A stretch of DNA of 64,000 bases from Lachnospiraceae bacterium (GTDB taxonomy: Bacteria; Bacillota; Clostridia; Lachnospirales; Lachnospiraceae), in NCBI GenBank assembly GCA_902362715.1, contig CABIXN010000001.1, positions 5,419-69,418 of the forward strand, given 5' to 3'. The position numbers were made by a program, and so were the translations under genes. Positions 54,937-62,912 of this stretch are shown in pieces; the first letter of the stretch is position 1, and every line of letters starts with the position of its first letter. The notes beneath the pieces were generated by a model. The model searched no databases. It was not told the origin of the DNA and saw only the letters and a program-made list of their open reading frames with translations.

Positions 54937-55590
54937 ATGAATTGTTTATCACCATCATTGCTGGCATCCGATTTTGCCCGCTTAGGAGAGCAGGTGGTGC
55001 TGCTAGATGAAGCCGGCGCCCAGTATGTGCATATTGACGTAATGGACGGGAATTTTGTTCCCAGTATCTCTATGGGGCTTCCGGTGATTAAATCCATTCG
55101 TCCCTGCAGTGACCGGATTTTTGATGTACATCTTATGATTGAAGAGCCGGTTCGCTATATTGACGATTTCGTGGATGCCGGAGCGGATCTTATCACCGTA
55201 CATACGGAAGCGTGCGGCCATCTGGACCGGACCATTGAGGCAATTAAAGAGACCGGGGTGCTGGCAGGAGCTGCTTTAAATCCGGCGACACCGCTGTCTG
55301 TTCTGGATTATATTCTGCCAAAACTGGATATGGTTCTGTTAATGAGTGTAAATCCAGGATTTGGCGGGCAGAAATATATTCCGTATACAACAGAAAAAAT
55401 CCGGGATTTGAAAAAGAAAATTGACCGGAGCGGCCAGCAGATTGATATTGAAGTGGACGGAGGGGTAAACCTAAACAATGTCCGGGAGATCATGGATGCG
55501 GGAGCCAATATTATTGTAGCCGGAACTGCTGTTTTTAAGGGAGATATCCGGCGGAATGTAGAATCTTTCCTGAAAATTATGGAACAGTGA
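54937..55590 (+). CDS. rpe: Ribulose-phosphate 3-epimerase
   Basis: A 217-residue TIM-barrel enzyme of the pentose phosphate pathway. Motifs: SPSLLASDFARLGEQ, HIDVMDGNFVP, HLMIEEP, MSVNPGFGGQ and EVDGGV. AGGGAG precedes the ATG. Confidence 0.96.
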   Translation: MNCLSPSLLASDFARLGEQVVLLDEAGAQYVHIDVMDGNFVPSISMGLPVIKSIRPCSDRIFDVHLMIEEPVRYIDDFVDAGADLITVHTEACGHLDRTIEAIKETGVLAGAALNPATPLSVLDYILPKLDMVLLMSVNPGFGGQKYIPYTTEKIRDLKKKIDRSGQQIDIEVDGGVNLNNVREIMDAGANIIVAGTAVFKGDIRRNVESFLKIMEQ

Positions 55591-55632
55591 TGCTGTCTGG
55601 ATATAGAAAACAGGCAGTTAGAAAGCGGAAAA

Positions 55633-56289
55633 ATGAAAAGTATAAAAACACTTATTATTACCGGCGGTGCCATAGATGAAGCATTTGCCGGTGATTATCT
55701 GCAAAAACAAAAATTCAACTTTATCATTGCGGCAGACGCAGGGCTTATTTTCTGCCAAAAAGCAGGAGTGGAGCCGGATTTAATTGTGGGGGACTTTGAT
55801 TCGGTGTCCTGTGAAGTTCTATCTGAATATGAAAGAACCTGTCCCCATAAGATTGTCAGGTATCCTTCTCAAAAAGATGAAACAGATACGGAGCTGGCTC
55901 TGCACGAAGCTTTAAAGCGGGACAGTAAAGAAATTACTGTTCTGGGAGCAACGGGGACAAGGCTGGATCATGTGCTTGGAAATATACAGCTGTTAAAGGC
56001 TGCCCTGGATGCCGGAGCAGTCTGTTATTTTGTGGATGCAAATAACCGGATACGGATGATAGACAGCCCCCTGGTATTAAAAAAGGATGAACAGTTTGGA
56101 ACTTATGTTTCACTGATTCCTTTTACTCCCCTGGTAGAAGGACTGACTCTTACCGGCTTTGCCTATGGGCTGGAGCATTTCTGTCTGGCATCCGGAAACG
56201 GAAGATGCGTCAGCAATGAAATTACAGAAAAACAGGCTGAAATTACCTTTACCAGCGGACTGCTGATTGTGATAGAGTCCAGGGACTGA
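55633..56289 (+). CDS. thiN: Thiamine diphosphokinase
   Basis: A 218-residue ThiN/TPK protein with the ATP/Mg site AADAGLIFC, DLIVGDFDSV, QKDETDTELAL and GATGTRLDHVLGN. It converts thiamine plus ATP to thiamine diphosphate. Last gene of this housekeeping run. Confidence 0.94.
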   Translation: MKSIKTLIITGGAIDEAFAGDYLQKQKFNFIIAADAGLIFCQKAGVEPDLIVGDFDSVSCEVLSEYERTCPHKIVRYPSQKDETDTELALHEALKRDSKEITVLGATGTRLDHVLGNIQLLKAALDAGAVCYFVDANNRIRMIDSPLVLKKDEQFGTYVSLIPFTPLVEGLTLTGFAYGLEHFCLASGNGRCVSNEITEKQAEITFTSGLLIVIESRD

Positions 56290-56398
56290 TTTGTGAGAAC
56301 TGGTAAATCATTGCAAATGAATTGATTTTGTAGTATATGATAACAGGAGCCTTCAGGCTCTGAAATGCGAAAATAAAACCAAAGGAGATAGATGAATT

Positions 56399-57499
56399 AT
56401 GAAATTAGGAATCGTGGGACTTCCCAATGTGGGGAAAAGCACCCTTTTTAATTCTCTGACAAAAGCGGGAGCAGAGTCAGCCAATTATCCGTTCTGTACC
56501 ATTGATCCCAATGTAGGGATTGTGGCGGTACCGGATGAGCGTCTAAAGCTGCTGGGAGATATGTATCATTCCAAAAAGGTGACGCCGGCTGTGATTGAGT
56601 TTGTTGATATTGCAGGTCTTGTAAAAGGAGCCAGCAAGGGAGAGGGGCTGGGAAACCAGTTTCTTGCAAATATCCGTGAAGTGGATGCTATTGTACATGT
56701 AGTAAGATGTTTTGAAGATACCAATGTAGTACATGTGGACGGGAGCATTGATCCGGCAAGAGATATAGAGACCATTAACTTGGAACTGATTTTTTCAGAT
56801 CTTGAGATTTTGGAACGAAGAATTGCAAAAACAGCTAAAGGCGCCAGAATGGATAAAAAGCTTGCTAAGGAACTGGCGCTGCTTGAGAGCATAAAGACAC
56901 ATCTAGAAGACGGAAAGCCTGCTAAGACGTATGAGGTCAGTGAGGATGAAGATGAGCAGGAATGGTTTGCTTCTTATAATCTTCTGACCGCAAAGCCTGT
57001 TATTTATGCGGCAAATGTAACAGAGGATGATCTTGCGGATGACGGAGCCGGGAATACACATGTGCAGGCAGTCCGGGAGCTGGCAGCCGGGGAAGGCTCC
57101 GGTGTTTTTGTAATCTGCGCGCAGATCGAGCAGGAGATTGCAGAGCTTGACGAGGATGAGAAAGCCATGTTTCTGGAGGATCTTGGGCTCTCGCAGTCAG
57201 GGCTTGAGAAGCTGATTCAGGCAAGCTACAGCCTCCTTGGACTGATGAGTTACCTGACAGCCGGTGAGGATGAGACCAGAGCCTGGACTATTAAAAAGGG
57301 AACAAAAGCGCCTCAGGCGGCGGGAAAGATTCATACTGATTTTGAGCGGGGATTTATCCGCGCAGAAGTGGTGAATTATAAAGACCTGCTGGAGTGGGGA
57401 AGTCTGGCTGCAGCCAGAGAAAAAGGTCTGGTTGGACTGGAAGGAAAGGAATATGTTGTGCAGGACGGGGATGTAATTCTGTTCCGTTTTAACGTGTAG
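56399..57499 (+). CDS. ychF: Redox-regulated ATPase/GTPase YchF
   Basis: A 366-residue Obg-family protein with Walker A GLPNVGKST (6-14), DIAGLVKGAS and a C-terminal TGS domain. YchF prefers ATP and binds ribosomes. AAAGGAG precedes the ATG. It has its own intergenic region upstream. Confidence 0.95.
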   Translation: MKLGIVGLPNVGKSTLFNSLTKAGAESANYPFCTIDPNVGIVAVPDERLKLLGDMYHSKKVTPAVIEFVDIAGLVKGASKGEGLGNQFLANIREVDAIVHVVRCFEDTNVVHVDGSIDPARDIETINLELIFSDLEILERRIAKTAKGARMDKKLAKELALLESIKTHLEDGKPAKTYEVSEDEDEQEWFASYNLLTAKPVIYAANVTEDDLADDGAGNTHVQAVRELAAGEGSGVFVICAQIEQEIAELDEDEKAMFLEDLGLSQSGLEKLIQASYSLLGLMSYLTAGEDETRAWTIKKGTKAPQAAGKIHTDFERGFIRAEVVNYKDLLEWGSLAAAREKGLVGLEGKEYVVQDGDVILFRFNV

Positions 57500-57531
57500 T
57501 ATCATATAATAATAAAAAACGGCGGTTTTTT

Positions 57532-57786
57532 ATGCGATTATGTGAGTTTCATAACAAAGAAGTAGTAAATGTAAAAGACTGCAAAAATCTTGGCTGCGTG
57601 GACGACCTGGAGTTTGATGAATGTACAGGCAAGATTTATGCTATGGTGATCCGGGGGCCGGCCCGGTGGTTCGGAATGTTTGGAAGAGACTGCGAATATG
57701 TCATTGGATGGGATAAGATAGTAAAAATCGGTCCGGATATTATTCTGGTGGATGTATGTCTTGAAAAAGTCAGGTGCAGGATGTAA
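57532..57786 (+). CDS. YlmC/YmxH-family PRC-barrel protein
   Basis: An 84-residue protein starting MRLCEFHNKEVVNV, typical for the YlmC/YmxH family seen in spore-forming Firmicutes. It contains a PRC-barrel fold (GKIYAMVIRGPARWFGMFGR, EYVIGWDKIVKIG). Its function is not settled. It lies just upstream of nrdR. Confidence 0.88.
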   Translation: MRLCEFHNKEVVNVKDCKNLGCVDDLEFDECTGKIYAMVIRGPARWFGMFGRDCEYVIGWDKIVKIGPDIILVDVCLEKVRCRM

Positions 57787-57822
57787 AATGAACTTAATAG
57801 TAAGGTACAGGAGGATAACCAG

Positions 57823-58275
57823 ATGAAGTGTCCGTTTTGCAGCAATGATAACACAAGAGTCATTGATTCTAGGCCGGCTGATGACAATTATTCTATTCGC
57901 CGCAGAAGACTGTGCGATGAATGTGGAAAACGTTTTACTACATATGAAAAAGTGGAAACCATTCCGTTAATTGTCATTAAGAAAGATGACAACAGAGAGC
58001 AGTATGACCGGGCAAAGTTAGAAGCCGGGGTTTTGCGGGCCTGCCATAAGCGTCCGGTTTCTGTCAAACAGATCAGCCAGCTGATTGATGATGTGGAAGT
58101 GGAGATTTTTAACAGAGAAGAAAAAGAGATTCCAAGTAATGTCATTGGTGAGATGGTAATGGACAAATTAAAGGATATTGATGCAGTAGCGTATGTCAGA
58201 TTTGCGTCAGTTTACCGGGAGTTTAAGGACGTGAATACCTTTATGAATGAATTAAAGAAAATGCTGAACCAATAG
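57823..58275 (+). CDS. nrdR: Ribonucleotide reductase repressor NrdR
   Basis: A 150-residue repressor: zinc ribbon MKCPFC...CDEC followed by an ATP-cone domain (IVIKKDDNREQYDRAKLEAGVLRAC). It represses nrd genes by sensing (d)ATP. AGGAGG precedes the ATG. Confidence 0.96.
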   Translation: MKCPFCSNDNTRVIDSRPADDNYSIRRRRLCDECGKRFTTYEKVETIPLIVIKKDDNREQYDRAKLEAGVLRACHKRPVSVKQISQLIDDVEVEIFNREEKEIPSNVIGEMVMDKLKDIDAVAYVRFASVYREFKDVNTFMNELKKMLNQ

Positions 58276-58286
58276 ATTTGTTTCGT

Positions 58287-58324
58287 GTAGCCTAAGCAGA
58301 TACCATAGGGTGTCTGTTTAGGCT
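58287..58324. other. Intergenic hairpin after nrdR
   Basis: TAGCCTAAGCAGA pairs with TCTGTTTAGGCTA. There is no T-run, so it may be a weak terminator or processing stem. Confidence 0.5.
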
Positions 58325-58374
58325 AAATCTATGAAAAAAACCATAAGAGAGGAAAGAACGTTAAAAATAAGCGT

Positions 58375-58932
58375 ATGGGATTTGAAAAGTTTTATCCGGA
58401 TATGTATATTGAATCTGTATACAAGATTAATTTTGACCGGCTGTATGAGGACGGATTCCGGGGATTGATTTTTGATATTGATAATACACTGGTAACTCAT
58501 GGGGCACCAGCAGATGACCGTGCAAAAAAGTTGTTTTTGCATTTAAAAGAGCTTGGATTTTGCTGCTGCCTGCTTTCTAATAATCAGGAGCCAAGGGTGA
58601 AGATGTTTAATGACAGTGTAAATGTCAATTATATATTTGATGCCCACAAGCCTTCCGTAAAAAACTATGAAAAAGCTATGGAGCTGATGCATACAAAGAA
58701 GGATAATACCGTATTTATCGGTGATCAGATCTTTACCGATATTTTTGGAGCCAAAAGGACGGGGATCCGGACAATTATGGTAAAAAAAATACACTGGAAA
58801 GAGGAAATTCAAATTGTGCTGAAACGCCGGCTGGAGGCAGTGGTGTTGCTGGGATACCGTTCCTATATGAAGCGGCTTGGAAAAAAGAGTAAGGATACAC
58901 CTATAAGCCTGTATGAACGATACCGGAAATAA
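58375..58932 (+). CDS. yqeG: YqeG-family HAD phosphatase
   Basis: A 185-residue HAD-IIIA protein with FDIDNTLVTHG (nucleophile Asp), LLSNNQE and VFIGDQIFTDIFGA motifs. B. subtilis YqeG lies in a ribosome-assembly cluster; its substrate is uncertain. The start lacks a good ribosome binding site. Confidence 0.9.
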   Translation: MGFEKFYPDMYIESVYKINFDRLYEDGFRGLIFDIDNTLVTHGAPADDRAKKLFLHLKELGFCCCLLSNNQEPRVKMFNDSVNVNYIFDAHKPSVKNYEKAMELMHTKKDNTVFIGDQIFTDIFGAKRTGIRTIMVKKIHWKEEIQIVLKRRLEAVVLLGYRSYMKRLGKKSKDTPISLYERYRK

Positions 58933-58971
58933 TGTAACAAAATCAGATGAGAGTGTGAAAGGGACAAGGGT

Positions 58972-59415
58972 ATGAAAATCGTTATAGCGAATGACCACGC
59001 GGCAGTGGAAATGAAGCGGGAGCTGGTTTCTTATCTGCAGGAAGCAGGACATGAAGTAATTAATATGGGCACGGATATTGCAGAAAGCTGCAATTATGCG
59101 GAATACGGAGAGAGGGCGGCCAGAGCTGTGGCGGCAAAAGAGGCAGACTGCGGAGTGTTAATCTGCGGCACCGGCGTGGGTATTTCTCTGGCGGCCAATA
59201 AGGTAAAGGGGATACGGGCAGCTGTATGTTCAGAGGCAACCACCGCCCGGCTGGTGAAACAGCACAACAATGCCAATATGATTGCCTTTGGCGCCAGAAT
59301 CGTAGGAATGGAAACGGCAAAGGATATAGTGGATGCATATCTGGGGGCTGAATTTGAAGGGGGACGACACCAAAAGCGTATTGATCTGATTCATGCAATT
59401 GAAGAAAAAGGTTGA
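58972..59415 (+). CDS. rpiB: Ribose-5-phosphate isomerase B
   Basis: A 147-residue RpiB/LacAB family protein: [39 protein letters not shown] (catalytic Cys region CGVLICGTG) and [12 protein letters not shown]. It interconverts ribose-5-P and ribulose-5-P. Confidence 0.93.
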   Translation: MKIVIANDHAAVEMKRELVSYLQEAGHEVINMGTDIAESCNYAEYGERAARAVAAKEADCGVLICGTGVGISLAANKVKGIRAAVCSEATTARLVKQHNNANMIAFGARIVGMETAKDIVDAYLGAEFEGGRHQKRIDLIHAIEEKG

Positions 59416-59492
59416 AATATCCAGGGGTTTATTATAGAATATTTAAAAGTAGGGGCAGTTTTATGCCCATTATTTGGCAAGGAGGATTTCAG

Positions 59493-60050
59493 ATGATTTC
59501 AGCAGGAGATTTCAGAAATGGTATTACAATTGAGTTAGAAGGCAATATCTTTCAGATTATTGAATTTCAGCATGTAAAACCTGGTAAAGGTGCTGCATTT
59601 GTTAGAACAAAATTAAAAAATATTAAGAGCGGCGGTGTAGTAGAAAAAACATTCCGTCCTACAGAGAAATGTCCCCAGGCACGTATTGACAGAACTGAGA
59701 AGCAGTATCTGTACAATGATGGAGATCTGTACTATTTTATGGATACAGATACCTATGATCAGATTGCTATGGCACAGGATGCCATTGGCGACGCATTAAA
59801 ATTTGTAAAAGAAAACGAGAACGTAACAATGCTTTCCCACAACGGAAATGTATTCGCGGTAGAGCCTCCAATGTTTGTAGAGCTGGAAATTACAGATACA
59901 GAGCCGGGCTTTAAAGGCGATACAGCAACAGGTGCTACAAAGCCGGCAGTTGTTGAGACCGGAGCTACCGTATATGTACCGCTGTTTGTAGAGCAGGGGG
60001 ACAAGATTAAAATTGATACAAGAAGCGGCGATTATCTGTCACGTGTTTAA
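59493..60050 (+). CDS. efp: Elongation factor P
   Basis: A 185-residue EF-P, exactly the usual length, starting at ATG 59493 behind AAGGAGG. The loop PGKGAAFVR carries Lys32, the possible modification site. It eases polyproline stalling. Confidence 0.96.
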   Translation: MISAGDFRNGITIELEGNIFQIIEFQHVKPGKGAAFVRTKLKNIKSGGVVEKTFRPTEKCPQARIDRTEKQYLYNDGDLYYFMDTDTYDQIAMAQDAIGDALKFVKENENVTMLSHNGNVFAVEPPMFVELEITDTEPGFKGDTATGATKPAVVETGATVYVPLFVEQGDKIKIDTRSGDYLSRV

Positions 60051-60132
60051 GGATAACAGACAGATGGCAGAGTAAATCAGATTCAGCGGATTTCAGGCGG
60101 AGAAGTGATTCAATGTCTGAAGGCGCTGATTC

Positions 60133-60203
60133 TTTTTTTACTCTATAGGAAATACTGCGTTGTGATAAGGCTGAAAAGTACTGATTCCTATAGAGTAAAA
60201 AAA
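60133..60203. repeat. Inverted-repeat element with 19-bp arms (copy 1)
   Basis: Arms at 60133-60151 and 60185-60203 are perfect reverse complements (T7-A-CTCTATAGGAA and TTCCTATAGAG-T-A7) around a 33-bp loop. It could form a bidirectional terminator or be a tiny non-coding mobile element. Confidence 0.8.
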
Positions 60204-60238
60204 CGCTCCGCTGTGGATCACACTGCGGCGGAAGGGAG
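60143..60238 (+). repeat. 96-bp direct repeat, first copy
   Basis: From CTATAGGAAATACTG to GGCGGAAGGGAG. It matches 60301-60396 at 94 of 96 positions (two G/A changes). Confidence 0.9.
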
Positions 60239-60296
60239 TCATGTTGCTTACGCAACCCGCCGCAGGCGGAGAATCCTGCCGTGGCAGGATTCTTTT
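60204..60296 (+). repeat. Dispersed structured repeat with terminator (copy B)
   Basis: Nearly identical to 38862-38957. Inner hairpin is GTTGC-TTAC-GCAAC here, against GTCGC-AAAA-GCGAC in copy A. It follows efp and ends in the same terminator stem AATCCTGCC/GGCAGGATT plus T-run. Confidence 0.85.
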
Positions 60297-60300
60297 TATT

Positions 60301-60396
60301 CTATAGGAAATACTGCGTTGTGATAAGGCTGAAAAGTACTGATTCCTATAGAGTAAAAAAACGCTCCACTGTGGATCGCACTGCGGCGGAAGGGAG
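60301..60396 (+). repeat. 96-bp direct repeat, second copy
   Basis: Second copy of the 60143-60238 repeat, 158 bp downstream. Its last bases GGAAGGGAG form the ribosome binding site of the gene starting at 60401. Confidence 0.9.
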
Positions 60397-60400
60397 AATC

Positions 60401-61570
60401 ATGGATTATAATTTTGATAAAATCATTGACCGGAGGGGCACTGCCAGTGAGAAGTACGACTTTTTAGAGAAAAACGGTTTTTCTAAGGATACCCTTCCTA
60501 TGTGGGTGGCGGATATGGATTTTGAAACCGTCCCGGAAGTAAAGGAGAAACTAAAGGAACTGGTGGAACATGGAATATACGGATATACGGGAAGGACAGA
60601 TGGGTATTATAAAGCTGTCTGCAGCTGGTTTTCCAGACGTTTTCAGTGGAAGATTGACCGGGAGTGGGTCATCAGCACACCGGGAATTGTATTTGCCCTG
60701 GCAGCAGCAGTACGGGCTTTTACGAATCCGGGGGATGGTGTGATGATTCAGCAGCCTGTCTACTATCCCTTTGAATCTGTAATCCAGAGGAATCACAGAA
60801 CAGTTGTCAATAACCAGTTAAAGCTGGTTGGCGGAAGATATGAAATGGATTTTGAGCTTATGGAGCGCCAGATTAGAGAACATCATGTGAAACTGTTTCT
60901 GCTGTGCAGTCCCCACAACCCTGTGGGAAGGGTATGGACATGGGAGGAGCTGCTGAAGGCAGCGGAGATCTGCAGAAAATACGATGTGCTGACAGCGGCA
61001 GATGAGATCCACTGTGATTTTGTGAGGAAAGGTTTTTGGCATACATCCTTTGGAACCCTTCCGGAAGAGTTTGCCGCACGCTCCATAATCTGTACGGCAC
61101 CCAGCAAGACTTTTAATCTGGCGGGTCTGCAGGCCTCAAATATTATAATTTCCAATGCTGAGCTCAGGAGACGGTACCTTACGGAGCTAAATGCCTGCGC
61201 AAGCTTTGGAGCCGGTATGTTTGGGCTGGCAGCCTGCCAGACGGCCTATGAGACCGGAGAGGTGTGGCTTACAGAGCTTCTTGCTTATCTGGAGCAGAAT
61301 TATCAATATGTAAAAACGTTTCTCGCCGAATATCTGCCCAAAATCAGACTCACAGAACTAGAAGGCACATATCTGATCTGGATGGACTTTCGGGAATACC
61401 ATTTTAGTGACCGGGAATTAGAGGAAAAAATGCGGCATGGTGCAAATCTCTGGCTGGATGCAGGAACGATGTTTGGAGCCGGAGGCCGGGGATTTATGCG
61501 GATGAACATAGCCGTTCCCCGCAAAACCCTGAAAGAGGCCATGAAACGGTTAAAAGCAGCTTTTTCTTAA
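60401..61570 (+). CDS. PatB/MalY-family PLP aminotransferase (C-S lyase type)
   Basis: A 389-residue fold-type I PLP enzyme beginning MDYNFDKIIDRRGTAS. It shows MWVADMDFE, CSPHNPVGRVW, DEIHCDFV and the PLP lysine motif APSKTFNLAGLQ. MalY/PatB proteins split cystathionine or cysteine conjugates (beta C-S lyase). I choose ATG 60401, whose AGGGAG site comes from the end of a repeat; frames reading upstream through the repeats are spurious. The 3' end overlaps the convergent flippase gene by 21 bp. Confidence 0.9.
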   Translation: MDYNFDKIIDRRGTASEKYDFLEKNGFSKDTLPMWVADMDFETVPEVKEKLKELVEHGIYGYTGRTDGYYKAVCSWFSRRFQWKIDREWVISTPGIVFALAAAVRAFTNPGDGVMIQQPVYYPFESVIQRNHRTVVNNQLKLVGGRYEMDFELMERQIREHHVKLFLLCSPHNPVGRVWTWEELLKAAEICRKYDVLTAADEIHCDFVRKGFWHTSFGTLPEEFAARSIICTAPSKTFNLAGLQASNIIISNAELRRRYLTELNACASFGAGMFGLAACQTAYETGEVWLTELLAYLEQNYQYVKTFLAEYLPKIRLTELEGTYLIWMDFREYHFSDRELEEKMRHGANLWLDAGTMFGAGGRGFMRMNIAVPRKTLKEAMKRLKAAFS

Positions 61571-62845
61571 ATTCCGGTAGGAAAGTGCAGATACAAAAAT
61601 CTGGCTTACAAGCATGCCCCAAAGGTAGCCTCTCATTCCCATCTGCGGAATCAGAAACAGGATAAAGAGCATCCGGATACAGCTGCCGCCGATGTTGATG
61701 CCCAGAACGGTTTTGGGTTTCCCAAGGCCGTGGAGGATACTGCAGAGGGTACTGCTTAAAAATAAAAACGGACAGATCCAGCAGAGGTTTTTCAGGTAGA
61801 TGCCCGCCAGATGATTATGGAACAGCTGCTGGCCTACAAAAGTACCGCTGATCAGGAAAATAAAAGTACACAAAAGACCGAGAATAACAGAAAGTTCTAC
61901 GGTCTTTTTTATAATGCGCTGAATCTGGCGTTCCTGGCGGGAAGCCTGGGCTCTGGAAATCTCAGGCAGCAAAAGTACGGACAGGGAATTGCTTAGTACC
62001 GCCGGAAGCATAATGGTGGAAAGAACCATACCGGTAAGGATGCCATAGACGCTTAATGCATCATAAGTACTGTATCCGAAGTCTTTTAAGCTCATGGGGA
62101 TCAGAATCGTTTCAAGACTCTGGGCCAGGCTTAGTACAATACGGTTAACCGTAAATGGAAAGGCCATGGAGCACAGATTTTTAAAGGAACGCCTGACCTG
62201 GCCGGAGGCTTTTTTAAAGCGCAGCATTGTGATACAAAACAGGGAGGAGGCCAGTTCTCCGATGAAAAGCCCCCAGACGGCAGTGGTAGCTGTCAAAGCC
62301 TTTCCTTCCTCTGTCAGGATCATGCAGATGACATAGACCCCCGCCACCCGGATGATTTGTTCTAGCAGCTGGGAAGCAGCAGGGATGGCGGTTTTTTTCA
62401 GCCCATAATAATATCCGTTAATACAGTTATGTATAGATGCGAAAGGGATAGCCAGAGCCATAATACGCAGCAGATCTTCACAGCGGGGTTCCTCCAGCAG
62501 ATAACGGCTTAAAAATCCTGCGTTTTCATATACTGCAAAGGCACAGAGAAACGACAGCGCAACAGAAAGCACAGTTCCAAGGTAGAGATAAAGCCGTGCT
62601 TCTTTTCTGCTTTCGCTGGCAGCTGTAAATCGTGAAATGGCAGTCTGGATACCGCCGCAGGAAATGGCCAGGGCAAATACAAAGACGGGAAATATCAGCT
62701 GAAAAATGCCAAGGGCCTCCGCACCAATTGTTCTTGAAAGGAATATTTTATAGAAGAAGCCAATGAGCCGGCTGACGATTCCTGTAAGTGTTAAAAGGAT
62801 CGTGCCGGCCAGCAGGCTGCTTTTAAAAAGAGAATGATTCTTCAC
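61550..62845 (-). CDS. SpoVB/MurJ-like polysaccharide flippase
   Basis: A 431-residue membrane protein with about 12-14 helices of the MVF/MOP superfamily, starting at GTG 62845 with GGAG upstream. Blocks: GIVSRLIGFFYKIFLSRTIGAEALGIFQL and LPEISRAQA, typical for SpoVB-type oligosaccharide/lipid flippases. It is shorter than the usual 500-plus residues of SpoVB. A role in sporulation cortex or cell-wall precursor export is inferred. Confidence 0.85.
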   Translation of the reverse strand: MKNHSLFKSSLLAGTILLTLTGIVSRLIGFFYKIFLSRTIGAEALGIFQLIFPVFVFALAISCGGIQTAISRFTAASESRKEARLYLYLGTVLSVALSFLCAFAVYENAGFLSRYLLEEPRCEDLLRIMALAIPFASIHNCINGYYYGLKKTAIPAASQLLEQIIRVAGVYVICMILTEEGKALTATTAVWGLFIGELASSLFCITMLRFKKASGQVRRSFKNLCSMAFPFTVNRIVLSLAQSLETILIPMSLKDFGYSTYDALSVYGILTGMVLSTIMLPAVLSNSLSVLLLPEISRAQASRQERQIQRIIKKTVELSVILGLLCTFIFLISGTFVGQQLFHNHLAGIYLKNLCWICPFLFLSSTLCSILHGLGKPKTVLGINIGGSCIRMLFILFLIPQMGMRGYLWGMLVSQIFVSALSYRNLRKSCF

Positions 62846-62912
62846 GTAAAAACTCCGTTTTTTTACAGTATATGAAGATGTGATAAATTAAGAACAGGCA
62901 GAAAGGAATCCT

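Noticed and set aside
56290..56398. tRNA or riboswitch between thiN and ychF
   Set aside because: Only a 5-bp hairpin (GAGCC/GGCTC) is present; no cloverleaf or known riboswitch core.
60143..60396. Possible CRISPR array
   Set aside because: Only two 96-bp repeats with a 62-bp gap, the gap is itself a dispersed repeat, and no cas genes are present.
60105..60410. Open frames running through the repeat region upstream of the aminotransferase
   Set aside because: They translate the repeats themselves, give the same peptide twice and have no family features. The enzyme aligns from ATG 60401, which has its own ribosome binding site.
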